From Arthonia radiata (taxonomy: Eukaryota > Ascomycota > Arthoniomycetes > Arthoniales > Arthoniaceae), in contig PSQN01000003.1 in assembly GCA_002989075.1 (NCBI GenBank), positions 2,422,340 through 2,486,339 of the forward strand: 64,000 nt of DNA, read 5' to 3'. The first letter of the stretch is position 1. Every line of letters starts with the position of its first letter. The notes below the pieces were generated by a model. The model worked only from the letters and a program-made list of their open reading frames with translations, had not been told where the DNA came from and searched no databases. Made by a program: the position numbers and the translations under genes. Of this stretch, positions 22,586 through 36,100 are shown piece by piece.

Positions 22586-25500
22586 AGTAAGATATTTGCT
22601 CGTAAGGAGGAGATATTGTTTCGGTAAGACTTAGCTAAGAGCATGTCTATTGGCGTTCCTAAGCGTTTCGCTACAGAAGACATTACTTTCGATTTATTAA
22701 ATTTAGGTAGTACTAGTTTTACTACTAGTAGTTAGAACAATGCCTTACGTTCTGTTAGTCTTAATTCTCCTAAGACTTCTAGGGAGGTTCGTAGTTTTAG
22801 TATTGTTCCTAATACTAGCTCTAATAGTGTTTTAGTAGTTGCTAGCAATAAAACAAGTTCTTAATTAGTTTCTATATATTCTCTGTTTTCGAATACTCTT
22901 TCTATTTAATAAGATACTCCCGTATCCTGCCTCGTTGGCGATATATAAGGATTTATTTAACTTCGTATTCTGGTTCTTAGTTCTTGTCTAATAGTTCAAT
23001 AAATTCTAGTTGTAGTGCATTCTTTAGTACTAGTTTTAGGAGTAATTTATAAAAGACGTTGTATATACGTATTGCTTGTAGTAGTTCTAATCTAAAGGTA
23101 ACTAGTCCAAGTACCTTAGAAATTTTAAATAGTCCGAGTTTTATATAGTCTAACTTGTTGTAAGGTCGTTTAGTTTTAACGTATTTCTAACGAAGGTAAA
23201 CTATATTCTCTTCCTTAAGGTCTAGTCCTACAGACCGTAACTTGTTAGCTTATACTCTTATTCTTTCTAAGTTCTACTGTAACTGTTAACGAAGGTAGTT
23301 ATAAACTACTTCTCTATGTTATAAAATTTTAACTGCTCGTTCTAAGTTTGCTGTAGTTACGCCTGCGTCGTATTGTAAGGTAAGATTTCGTCCGAAATTT
23401 ACTTAAAAGGGTATATTATCTGTTAATAACCTGCTGTTGTTGTACGTAAACTATACTAATAGCAGTAGTTGTAACTAATTGTCTTAAGTATAATTAACAT
23501 AGGCTCGTAGAAACTGTTCTAATGTCTAGTTAAGTCTTTCTGTCTGTTTATTAGTTTAAGGATAAAAGCTAGTCGATAGCTTTCGCTTTATGCCTATAAG
23601 CTTAAGTATTAATTCCCAGAATCTTAAAGTAAAGAGTTTATCTCTGTCGAAGATTATCTCTGTTAGTGCTCTATGCTAAGCGATAACATATCGATACAAA
23701 AGGAATGCTGTATCGTGTGCGGTACAGCTTCGCATTATTAAGATAAAGTATCTATACTTTGTAAATCGATCTACAATTATATAGATTGTATCGTACCTTA
23801 TTTAATTTCTTAGTTCCTTGGAAGGTAGTAGGTCTATAATAAAGTTTATAGCGATCGAGCTCTAAGGCTCTGCTAATATCTTTAAGAGTTAGAGAAGGCC
23901 GTATAGTCAATATTGTTCGTTCTTAATGATTTTATATACATCGCACTTATTAATATAGTTGTCGATTATCTTTCTAAGTCCTAGAATAAAGTAAGTTCTT
24001 ATAATCTTTTCTATAGTTGTAGCAACTCCTCGGTGTCCTTCTTCGTAAGCTTCGCGAATAATAGTGTTTTATATGTTTCTTGGAACATAGATTTTCCCGT
24101 TAAATGTTTTAAGTCTATATTCGTTAGTAAGCTTCACGGTATTGTTACAGACCACTTAGTCCTATTCGTACCCTTATATTAGTTTGTTTCTCCTTAACTA
24201 GTTCTCTACTCTTATTACTACTGAGAGTTCCTTGGCCCCGTTAGGTCTAAGCGTTCTATTTAGATTGTATTGTAGTATTGTATATAAGACTTGTGTTTTG
24301 TTTGCTATATAATCTAATCTTCTACTAAGAGCATCGGCTCTTTAGTTTTCTGATCCTTTCTAGTATATAATACGGATATTAAACGATTATAGTTTCTCTA
24401 ACTATCTAACCTGTCGTCTATTTAAGACCTTTGTTGTTGTAAACTGGGTTAGGTTCTTATAGTCTATAATAATATATACTTAATGTTTTAGTATTGCGTA
24501 GTAATACTTCTAGTGCTTAAGTAACTTAACTACTAACAGTAGTTCTTTGTCGTAAATGTCGTAGTTTAGTTCTGATGCTGTTATCGTTCTTAAGTAGAAT
24601 ACTACTGGGTATAGAATTCCGTTTTCTAGTTAGCTGAGTACTAATTCGATTATAAAGTCGGATGCGTCTGTCTCTATGGTAGTTAGTTTGTTATAGTCGA
24701 AGGTTGTTAGAACTAGTACGGTTGTAAACCGCTACTTAAGATCTTAAAACGCGTCTTCTTAATCCTTTTTCTATACGAAGGGTAAATCTTTTTGTATAAG
24801 TCTTATTATTAGCAAGACTACTTTAGAGTATCTATTAATAAATCTTCTGTAAAAGTTTCTAAAGCCGAGGAAGGATTAAATTTCCTTTACATTTTTTAAA
24901 GTAAACTACTTAAGTATAGCTTTTACCTTATTTAATAATATTTTAATTACGCTAGGTTTAATAACGTATCCTAAGAAGTTAGTTTTCTGTATATAAAACT
25001 TATACTTCTAGAGCTTAATACAGAGATCGTGTTTATTTAGCTATTCTAGTACCTATGCAACGTATTGCTTGTATTTCTTTAGCGTCCTAAAGTAGACAAT
25101 AATATCGTTTATATATACTGTTACAAATTTGTTTAGGTGCTTTCCTAGCACTAAGTTAATATGTCGCTGAAAGGTTGCTAGGGCGTTTGCTAGTCTGAAA
25201 GGTATAACAAGGTATTTATAGAGGCTAAAAGGCGTTTTGAATGCTGTTTTCTACTCGTCTCCTTCTCGTACTCGGATTAGATTATAAGCGCCTCGAAGGT
25301 CTATTTTTGTAAACTATTGTGCTTCTTAGAGAGAATCTATTTTGTCGTTGATAAATAGTAATAGGTGCCCGTCTTTCTTTATAATTGCGTTTGTTAGTCG
25401 ATAATTAATAACCGGTCGGAGCTTGTCTCCTTTCTTAAGAACAAAGAATAGTAAGCATCTAAATAGAGCTTCCAATTTCCTAATAAATCCTTTCTTTTTA

Positions 25501-28500
25501 AGCTTATCGATATACACCTTGCATTCGTTTCTGTAATCTAGTCTCATTGAGTATAACTTAGTGCTCTTAGAATTTAAGTCGAATAGAAACTCAATTTTAT
25601 AATTCTATAGTGCGTATTTAGGTAACTCGTTGTTAGCTTCTGTTAAATGGGTGCAGGGAAGAAGAAAGATACTACTACAAAGAGTAGGAAGACGAGACTA
25701 GCTTGGGACTAGTGCAATACTTAGGCTTGTTACAGGTACAATACTCAGTAACAAAGAGAAGCTGTTGTTGTGTTGTCTGTCTTGTTAGCTAGAATCCTCT
25801 AGAGGGATCCTAGCTTATATATCTAAGTCTAGCGGCCCGTGCAGGACTTACTAGATATCTGTTCTTTTGATAGGGGCCAGATAACCCGTAACTTACCGCA
25901 TAAGACGGTAATTCCGTCTATCTAAAACTGTTAGTCTCAGTCTATCCCGTGTTGTCTTAGACTACGGGCCAGCTGTCTAGGACGGGTCGTGCAATGCTCC
26001 TTTTTGTCCTAGGCCCGGGCTACTAGGCCCGATCCTTTAGGTAAAAGGCTTGTTCTATTCTAGGCCGGGACAGCTGGTAGGACCTGTCCAATACTCCGGG
26101 CCCCTAAGGGTTCTGGCTAACCAGCTAGTTGGTTAATTTCCAACAGCTTCTTCTCTAAAAACTTATTTATACTGCTGGTATTCCTTAGGTAATACCGGTT
26201 AAGAAGTGTTAAGGCTTGTTAGTTCGGCTACTTTTCTTATTTAGGCACGCTCCCTGCGTCTTTTAGTGTGATAGGTTAGTATAGCTATTACTAACTCGTC
26301 GATGAAATCTGTTCTAAGATTCTCTAAGGACAAAATAGTCTGGTACTGTCTTTCTCCTAATCTAAGGAACGACGTTAGTACATTTCTCTATTTTAGTGTA
26401 TGTCTGTTTAGGAAAGGCGTTCCTAGTATAACTTAGTGTGCTCTAGTATTAGTAACGTCTAAGACAATGTTTGTTTCAAATTTTGCTGTTCTTATCGTAG
26501 TTCTAACTTTGTGTGTAATAGCGCTGTTGTAATATATATTCTTAAATCTATCTGCGACTTGTAGATTGTACAGAAATCCCTTTTTATGTTAATTTTCTTA
26601 AATTTTGGATACTATATCAAAATAGATAAAATTTCCTGTTGCTCCTAAATCGATTATAATTGTAACTAGTGTTCCGTTAAGTAGTGTCTTAATAAGTTCT
26701 TGTTCTCTTCCTAGTAGAGAACAAAGTATTCCTACTAGGCTCTTAGGTAGAAACTTAGACGCCGTCGTCCTCGTGCTTCCCTTAGTTTATAGATAGCGTT
26801 GTTGTTTCCTAACGTATGCTTGTACGCGAGTTTCTATGTGTTGTAATGGTTCAAAATAACTTATTTTTAGAATATCTTGTCTATATCTAATCTTCCTTTA
26901 AACTGTTTAATCGACACTCGCTATTCTTCGTTAATCTAGATTACTCGTATTACATACTATCCTAGGAATAGGACTACTCCTGTTACTATATTGACAAGAA
27001 TATTATTGAGGCGTAGTACTAGTTCGTAGCCTTGCCCTACGAACCTAAGTCTATTAATAAGTAACTACATTCTTGCTCGGGCTTCTAGGTCCTGTAAGCA
27101 TAACCTAGCCGTTTATAGTTACAATATTGCGTCTGTATAGTTAGGTTGTTCCTTGTCTTCTTTAGATAATAATAATTCCTCTTCTTCTCGAAGCCGTTCT
27201 TTATTAGCTGCTAAGGCTTAAGATTCGTTAATCGGTTGGTTTTCCGATTCTTCTATAGCTACGAGTCTTATAAGATATTATAAAGCTTCGATATTATAAT
27301 TCTTAAGTTCTTAAAGTTATTGTTCGTAATTGCGAGCTAATACTACTAAAAGCTGCTCGTTATAGTTATCTCGTAGTAAAACCTAATTTTAGTCGATTCC
27401 TTTAATTGAAACTATATTGTATACGTCCCTTAAGTTAATTCTTAGTTTCTAGCTAGCAATTCTCTCTAGAGATTTAGTCAATGCTAAAAGGAAAGTTAAC
27501 GAATTATCGGGGTCCTTTATTATATAGGCTTTAAGTTGCGCTAGTTCTTCGGCTACGTTTTTCTCGTTGTATCTACCTCGTCTAAGAGCATAGAGCTTCT
27601 TAGTCGGGCCTTATTGTTTAAATTTACATTCGGCTGCTCTATGGCCCTCCTTGCCGTAGTAGAGGCAGAGGTTGTTAGCAAGTTAATACTTTTAGTCCTT
27701 TTCCGAAAGTTTTCTATATTTCTTTTAACTGGGTCGCGGTTCTCTCTTTTAGAGCGTATTAAGATCTATTAGTTCGGTACAACGATTGTCGTAGCGAGGT
27801 CGGGACGTGTTTAGTATTTAACTGGGCTGTTTACTAGTTTGTTCGTATTTACGTTCTTAAAGTCGTTAATTAAGTCTCGTTGCTTAAGCCTTAATGTCTA
27901 TAAGTCGCTCTGCGCGTTCTTTGTGCAATATAAGATTTTTTATCTCCTCGTTTAGTCTTTTGTAGAATTAGACCACTAGGGCTTCTTCGTCGAATCCTGT
28001 AATATAGGCGTATATTATAAACTTAGCTACATACTATGTTACTAGTAAATTGCCCTGCTTAAATCCTTCGAGCTTGTGTTGTGCTTTAAGCTTCTAATTT
28101 TCTCCTTTATATATGTCCTTAAGCGTTGTAGTAAATACTGTATACGATCTAAATACTCGTTTCGTTTTCTTCTTTACTTCGTTGCTATTATCGAGGTAGT
28201 CGTCTAAGAGCGGTAAAAACTATAAGAGTGCACCTCTACGTAGGTACGACCCTACGTAAATTACCTTCTTTACTTTAGTAGCTAACTTCTTTTATTTATT
28301 AACGAAATTAATTCGACACAGGCTAAGAAATATTTGTAGAGACTGTCGGTCTTCTCGGAATTCTAGTATCTTAATGTTATTGTTTCTACGTACTATAGTA
28401 ACGTCTTCGTCTTATAGCATATTAGGCTTCTAAGGTTAATTCGAAGATTCTAGTTGTATTGTTGCTTTCCTAAGAAGGTCCTCTAAGATTTGTTTAAGAG

Positions 28501-28759
28501 TGTTTAGGATGCTTAACTTGTACGTTTGTAGTATAGTTCGTTTTTCTACTTGCTCGTTTCTTGGTTTTAACAATAAGGTTAGTATACTTTATACAGAGGT
28601 TTAGCTAGACGATTGGTACTAAGAAACCTTTATTTATTCTTTCTCTAAAGAACTGTCTAAAGAATTGTTTTCTAATAGAGTCTTGTTTCTAGATAAGTTA
28701 GTTATAAGAATAGGGGTACATACCTTAGTTTGTTAGTTGCTTAAGGCGATCTATAAAAG

Positions 28760-29403
28760 TGTAACGCTGGGCGGCCGTAACCGCTTTACTTGGTCTTATT
28801 CTATGCTAAGGGTGATCTAACTAAGACGAGGAAGACTGAGGTCGGGTCTATTGTCTAGGTATTTAACTTAAGAGAGGAGGTTAAGGAAGCAAGAGATAAA
28901 CTATAAGTCTTTGAACGAAAGACTCAGTCGGTAATATAAATAAGCTAAAAGATGTACTAAGGCTGCATAAGAAAGCTCTCTCAGAACATAGTCGCTCTAT
29001 TCGTACGCCGTCGTAGCTATAAGGTCCTACCTCGCGCTAATACTTATAAGAGTCGCTCGTAGCTTACTAGTTGCGTTACAGCAAAATAAACTAATTAGGT
29101 TTAATACCTTAAAGTTAATATTAAACGATAATACTAATTTTAAATCTAAATTTACGGATATCTATCTACTAAGGTGAATATCTATCCTTGCTATATAGTC
29201 TGTAATAACCGCTGCTACCGCTATATCGGCTATATCGGGGACCGCTAGCGACGCTACGTCGTATACGGTTAGTAACGCTAATAACGCTACGTTCCTTACG
29301 GTTATATTATATAACCTTTGTTTTATTATATAATCCTATATAACGTGTATAAAAGAACGTGCTTCTGTTCAATTATTAGTTGGTCCGTGCGTGCGTCTTA
29401 ATA
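28760..29403 (-). repeat. Right LTR of element B (644 bp)
   Basis: Direct copy of 21488-22131, same length. Differences look mostly like transitions. Confidence 0.93.
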
Positions 29404-30188
29404 CTAGGTCTCTAGGGAGTCTCTAAACGTACTAAGTAATAATACGAACGTCGTCGGAGTCCAAGACGTTAGCTATTTAAAATCTTTTCTTAATAGTTTA
29501 AGTCTATTAAGTGCCTATAGAGCTTATAGCTCTCTTAAACTTAGACGCCTCTTTCTTAAGAAGCTCGTTAATCTAGCTTTAAAGGCTTAAATCGCTCTGT
29601 AGCCGCTTGCTACTAGCCCTTAAATTGCGGACAGACTAGAGCTTAACTTCGAGTATTCGCTTTTCGAGCTTAAGCTTCTTAATAGTGTGCTGCTGCTGCT
29701 ATACTAGTAGTTCTTGTCTCAGCTTTTGTATCTCAACGCTTAAGGAGGCGCTAAAGAGGGATTCTTCGCGGTTAGAGTCTTAGTGAGCCCCTTCGTCGTC
29801 GTTATTGTTTTGGTTTAGACTATCGTTCTTTCTAGTTTGCGATCTACTTGGCGTCTGTTCGCCGGCTTATAAGTCCTCTTACTTATTGTCGTCGCTAAAT
29901 CCTATATAAGGGTTCTAGTCTTTTTCGACGTTGGCTATGTTTTGCTACGCTCTATATTTTGCTTGTGCGGCGGATATAAAGCGACTATCGTCGCGTGCTT
30001 AGTTTCTTGCTCGTTCTCTTCGAATACGATACTTGCTAGCACCGGTCATCAATTAATTTTAATATTATTTATTTTAACGTGTATACAGAGTCTCGGCTAT
30101 ACTTAATTATGCCGGGTTGACCTCTAAGCGACGTCGATAAGGTGTCTGACTGCCGGCCGCCCCCCTCGTAGGTTTAGAATAATTAGGA

Positions 30189-30384
30189 TGTAATCTAGGT
30201 GTAGGGCAGGGAGCAGTCAGATAGCAAAAAGGGCCTAAATAGGCTCTACTAGTGTTTAAGCTAATTATTAAGGAGACTAGAAAGGGATACGTCTACTAGA
30301 GGAAAGATATCCTCCTAGAATTGTAGCCTTCCTAAATAGGCAACATTCTGTCTCAATTCGCTATCGGAACGTTTATGTATTATA
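30189..30384 (-). repeat. Right LTR of element A (196 bp)
   Basis: Direct copy of 14451-14646, followed by the duplication CCAAC. Confidence 0.92.
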
Positions 30385-30389
30385 CCAAC

Positions 30390-30545
30390 TAACTTTAGAT
30401 TGTTTTCTATTTTAGTCTACTCTGTCTAGTTAGCTTTTTTTATTTACTAATCGCCTAGAGCTTTACTTTTTTACTTCTTAATATAGTTTTTTAATACTAT
30501 TACTTATTAAATCTGAATATATACTCTTTTAGTTAATATATATAT
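30390..30545 (+). repeat. Left LTR of element C, second piece
   Basis: Aligns with about 57602-57757 of the right LTR. It resumes after A and is broken again, two bases before the LTR end, by element D with duplication TATAT. Confidence 0.82.
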
Positions 30546-30993
30546 TGTTACAATCTTGCTATATTGGGCTAGTACAAGGCTAAGCACAACCAGCCTCATT
30601 AGAGCGTTATATAGGATACCCAATAACTTCGATATAGCGATATTAGTAACGTCGCTATATCGTAATAGAATTCTAACGACGCGATAAAGGGATTATTAGA
30701 ACTATTAAATATAGAGAACTATACTTATATACTTTAAACTATATAGCTAGACTAATAGCCGACTTTTAAGAAACTTTAGTTTATTAACTTAATATCTAAA
30801 TATAAGTTTCTTAATTATATTTAAGTAACGTACTTTATCTTCTATCTACTTAGTTAAGCTTTGCTTACCTTTTATAATCTACTTTGTCTCTTCTGTCTTT
30901 TAGTCTTTAGTATATAAGATACCTACTATTAAGTTTAATAAGTATATAAATTAAGTAAGCTTTAGTTTAGATCTCTAAGCAACCGGCGTTATA
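30546..30993 (+). repeat. Left LTR of element D (448 bp)
   Basis: Starts TGTTACAATC and ends GCGTTATA. Partner of 44421-44868. Confidence 0.92.
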
Positions 30994-32702
30994 CTGTAAT
31001 AGACTCGCTATAAAAGTAGAAAAAGTAGATTAATTATATTTACTACTTTAGTACTTAATAACTGTAACGCTATAAATAGGTTAGCTAATAGAATAGATAA
31101 TATAAGTAAGATATTAAATATTAATATTAAGATAAAAAAGAGTTTCTTAAATAAACGTTCTAAAGTTACTTTATTTTTAATACGTCTAGCTATATACTTT
31201 AAAACTTATAAAGACTAATTTCTAAATAACACTACTATAGTTTTATTTGCTATCTTTTATATAAACAGAGATACTTATAAGTAAGTTAAGTATTATTTTA
31301 ACGAGTTTTTATTTACTCTAATAAGAAGAAAACGTAAGGATACTAATAAATTCTTTGCTAGCTTCGTCTTCTTTTAAAAAAAGCTCTAAAAGATCTTTAA
31401 ATAGACTAACGCTAGGCGTATTGCTACTAAAAAGCTTTAGAATTTTAAGTAAATAGCACTAATAAGCAAGTATACTGCTAAATTTATACAGTATATTAAT
31501 TAAATAGAATAGAATAAGAAACCCTTTATTAAGACCTTTTATAAAGAGCTTAAAGACTATATTAAAAAAAATCTATATTTATAAAGAGAAGTTTAATAAT
31601 CTCGATAATTTTATATAATAAATAAAAGAAATTAATAATAGTAACTTTAAGTAATAAATAAAAAAGAAGAGTAGCTTTACTAATAAATTTTATAAAATAA
31701 AGAATTGAGCAAACGTACGACAAGACTGAAGCAATCTAATAAAATTAGATTTTATAAAGCTTTAGAAAAAACTAAATAATTAGAAAAGAGAAAATAGAAT
31801 AAAAAATAAGCTATACTTATATTACAGAAAACTAAGATATTAGGTTAAGAAATACTATTCTAAAAAATAATAGTTTAATAGTACTAAATAAAGCGAATAA
31901 AATAGCAATTACTTTCAGAAACCCTGCTTTCTACGATAAAAGTTTAATATAAATATTTAGATACAGAAAAACAAAAACCTGTCTAACAAATAAAAAGACA
32001 CTTACTAAAAAACTTTCTATAAGCAAAATAGTAAACTAAACTTATTCTAGTTGTACGTAAATTAAGATACCGATAGTAAGACATAACAGAAAACAAAAAA
32101 ACAAGAAATAAAATAGAAATAATAGAATCTATAGGACTAAAAGAATATTAACTATACTATTCTAAGACAATAAGCGTTAAGAACCGTTATACTACACAAA
32201 ACGCTGTTTTAATGTACTTACTACAATAATAATTATAGAATCTATAAATCTAATAAGCAGAGGTTAAAATAGTAGCTAAAGAAACTAATACTTCTAAAAC
32301 AAAGTTTAATACAAGAACTAGATCTTATCCGAGAACAGTCTAGATTACCTTACTTAGAAATTTAAAGAGAATTTAAGAAAGGATAAATTATAGAAGCTAA
32401 GTAAAATAGTATTTATAATACGTTATAGATAAAATAACGACTTAAAGACAAAAATGTAACTTCTAATAATACAGAATTCTTTCTTAAGAACAATACTAAT
32501 TAAGAAGAATAAACCTTAATTTATTAAAAAGAAATAATATAAAGACTTTATTAGATAGCCTTTTACAACAGAAAGTTAAGCGCTAATAAAAATATTAATA
32601 ATATTTTAGAATATATTTAATTACGCCTATAACAACTAGTAAACTACCTTATTAAGGGTCTAAAATTATATAATTAGTACTAATATCTTTAACTAATAAT
32701 AT

Positions 32703-33174
32703 TGTTACGAGCACCAGCCTCAGACGGCCTAACGTACGTTCAAGCATTAACTACTGCCAATTATCTTAGCTCTACTAGCATTATTCCCGACTAAGCCTAT
32801 AAACCCGCCGTAGGCATTATTGAACAAGACAGCTATAAAAGTCTATATTCCTTATAAACCCGATATAAGCATTATCGAGTTAATAAACATAAAGAAACTC
32901 TCTTTATGTACCTTAGACTATATAGTTAGACTAATAATCGACCTTAGAATAGACTTTAGTCTGTTAACTTAACATTTAAATATAAGTTTCTTAACTATAT
33001 TTAGGTAACGTACTTTACCTTCTATTTATCTTAGTTAAGCCCCTCTTACCTTCTATAATCTATCTCGCCTCTCCTACCTTTTAGTCTCTAGCACATAAGA
33101 CACCCACCATTAAGGTCGATAAGCATACAAGATAAGTAAGCCTTAGCTCGGTCTCCCTAGCGACCGGCGTTACA
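32703..33174 (+). repeat. Left LTR of element E (472 bp)
   Basis: Starts TGTTACGAGC and ends GCGTTACA. Partner of 39382-39853. It is visibly less AT-rich than its partner. Confidence 0.93.
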
Positions 33175-36100
33175 CTTTAATAGACTCGCTATAAAAGTAG
33201 AGAAAGCAGATTAATTATGTCTACTACTTCGGTACCCAATAGCCGCGACGCTACGGACAGGCTGGCCAGCAAAATAGCCGCCACAGATAAGATATCGGAC
33301 GTTAACACTAAGATAGGTAAAAGCTTCTCCGATAAACGTTCTGAACTCACTTTATTTCTAATACGCTTGGCCGTATATTTTAAGACTCATAAGGATCAGT
33401 TCCCGAATAACAGCACTATAGTTTTGTTTGCTACATCCTATATAGATAGCGAGGCATATAAATAGTTTAACTTCTATCTTAAAGACTACCTCTATAAGGT
33501 ACCTAACAAACGACAGGAAGAGACTAACGAGCTCTTCTCTAGCTTTACTGCGTTTCAGCAAAAGCTCCGATAGATGTACAGGGATATAGATTCTAAATAT
33601 ACTGCTGTACGCAAACTTAAGACACTCCGTTAGACAGGACCAGCCAGCCGATACGCCGCTAAGTTCCTGCAGTATACTAACTAAACCGAATAAAATAAAG
33701 GACCCCTAGTCAACGCCTTTTATAAAAGCTTAAAGGACTATATTAAGGAAATTATCTATATCCGTAGAAAAAAGTTTACTGAATTAGAAAAGTTTATAAA
33801 ACGAGCTAAGAAAATTGACGACAGTAACTTCGAACGACAGTTAGAAAAGAAAGAAACTAACTTAAGTAAGTTTATCTAGACTCGGAGTAAGCACAACTTA
33901 CAACAAGACCGAGGTAATCTAATAGAATTAGACTTTACAAAGCTCTATAGAAAACTAAACAACTAGGAACGAGACCACAGAATAAAGAACAAGCTATACT
34001 TGTATTACAGGAAACCAGGGCATTAAGTTAAAGAATGCCGTTCTAAGAAATAATAGTTCAACAGTACTAGCAGAAACGGGTACAACAATCGACCCTAGAG
34101 ACCTTGTTTTCTACAACAATATTTTAATATAACTACCTAGATACAGAAGGACACCCACTAGGTTACTTCCAACGAAAAGTACAATAAATAGAACTTGTTT
34201 GACTTACACAAGAACTGAGATACGGACATTGAGTTATAGAAAGAAATAAAGGAACGACAAATAAAACAGGAACAATAAAATCTATAGGACTGGAATAACA
34301 TTAATTACACTATTCCGAGGCAGTAGGTACGAGATACCGTTGCACCACACAAAACACTATTCTAAACCGCGTGCTACAATAATAATTGCACGATCTACAA
34401 ATCTAACAAATTGGAGTCAAGATAGTAGTTAAAGAAACTAACATCTCTAAAACAAGGTTTAATACAAGAACTAGGACTTACCCGAGGACGACCTAGGTCA
34501 CCTTACTTAAAAACTCAAGGGAAATTTAAGGAAGAACAGACCGTAGAGGCTAAGCAAGATAGCAGCTATAATGCGTTATAGACAAGACAACGACTTAAAG
34601 ACAAAAACATAGATTCTAATGGTACGGAATCCTTGCTCGAGGACAATACTAACTAAGAAGAACAAACCCCAATCCGTTGGGAAGGAATAATATAGAGACT
34701 TTGTTAGTTGGTCTTTTATAATAGGAAGTTAAGCGCTAATAGAGATATTAACAATATTCTAAGATATATTTACTTACACCTACGACAACTAGTAGACTAC
34801 CTTATTAGGGATCTAGAATTACGTAGTTAGTATTAATATCTTTAACTAACAATATACAACCTATAGACACGACGAGTTTTAATTAGCGATAGTTGCATAA
34901 TTAAAGCAGAGATCGTAAACAATAAACTAAACGTTATAATAAGAGCAGTACTAGGACACCTTATACAGGAATTCTTACAGTAAATTAACCGACAATAGGT
35001 TCCGGTACCTAGATTACTCTAGAACGTATATAATCAACAGAAAAAAGACTAGGCCGACTACTTCGGGGGCAGTAGTACCGGCCCGTTCAACGGTTAGACC
35101 CTCTAAGAGTCTAGCTCTATATAAGCTCGGCTTTCTATAGAACATACCTACACACTCGGGCAACAATAAACTATAGAAACATTAAAATTATAATCGATTT
35201 AGGCGCAACAGGCAACTTTATCTTAATACGCTACGTTGAGAAGTACTAGATACAAATACAAAAAAAGAAATTACCCTACATACTATCTAGATTTTAAGGG
35301 GCAGAGGGAAAAGTCGACTATAAGACTTTACTAATAGGTATAACAATTAGAGACTATTAGGAAGAAATTACTTATAATATTGTAAATATTAATTAGCACC
35401 ACGCTGTACTAGGTATACCTTAGTTACAACAATATAACTTAAAAGTAGATTAGAGAACTAAAAAACTCCTCTTTACTAGGTATAAGCACTCTAGACAAGA
35501 GTCGTTCTACGGAACAAATACTCTATAAGCTATTTTTAGTAGTAAGAATAAGGAGCGCGATAAAGAACTTACGCGGGTTAGCACTACTATACTCCAACAC
35601 TTAGACATCCTATAAGAGGAGTCTAACGCAGTATCTCGTCTATAGCTAGCTACACGCAAGTATAAACAAGAGACAATTGTACGCCAACGATTCTATACGA
35701 CGACAAGTACTCAGTTAATCGCTAAGATACTAAAGGAATACGATTAATTCCAACACTTGTTTAAGGAAGCTGAGCCGGACTTAGCTCTCCTAGAATACAA
35801 ACCGTAGGATTACACAATACTTTTACAAGAAAGCAAAACGCTAACATTCGGTCTAATATACTCCCTATTAGAAGCAGAAAATTAAGCGCTCCGCGACTAC
35901 CTCAAAGAAAATCTCAAGAAAGGATTTATCTGGGAATCAATATTACCAGCCGGATACCTAATACTCTTCGTACCAAAGAAAAATAGCAAACTACGACTCT
36001 ACGTAGATTATAGACAATTGAACAGAGTAACTATTAAGAACCGATACCCGCTACCACACATCGACGAGATTATAGACCGATTATATAACGCGCAATAGTT

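Larger units (their letters stand above)
21488..29403 (-). mobile_element. LTR retrotransposon B, Gypsy-type fossil (minus), inside A
   Basis: Two 644-bp LTRs and the exact duplication CTAGG (21483-21487, 29404-29408); total 7.9 kb. On the minus strand: gag-like about 26300-28700, reverse transcriptase about 25080-25550, an RNase H-like part about 24300-24800, and integrase about 23500-24100. The segment 25326-25547 is still open over 73 codons and reads as the Gypsy RT N-terminal part (VLKKGDKLRPVINYRLTN). On the opposite strand, next to the left LTR, are extra open stretches at 22215-22585. Broken, with many breaks. It is younger than A because it lies within it, and it keeps longer open stretches than A. 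Confidence 0.9.
14451..30384 (-). mobile_element. LTR retrotransposon A, Gypsy-type fossil (minus)
   Basis: Two 196-bp LTRs and the 5-bp duplication CCAAC (14446-14450, 30385-30389). It is inserted in C's left LTR. The full span is 15.9 kb, of which about 8.0 kb is its own, because element B sits inside. Reading on the minus strand from the right: gag-like part from about 30150 (interrupted by B), a zinc-knuckle-like segment near 20850, reverse transcriptase about 19400-19950 with the YIDDIL motif near 19570-19605, an RNase H-like part, and integrase about 17300-18100. An additional open stretch lies on the plus strand at 15256-15537. Broken, with many breaks. Younger than C, older than B. 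Confidence 0.88.
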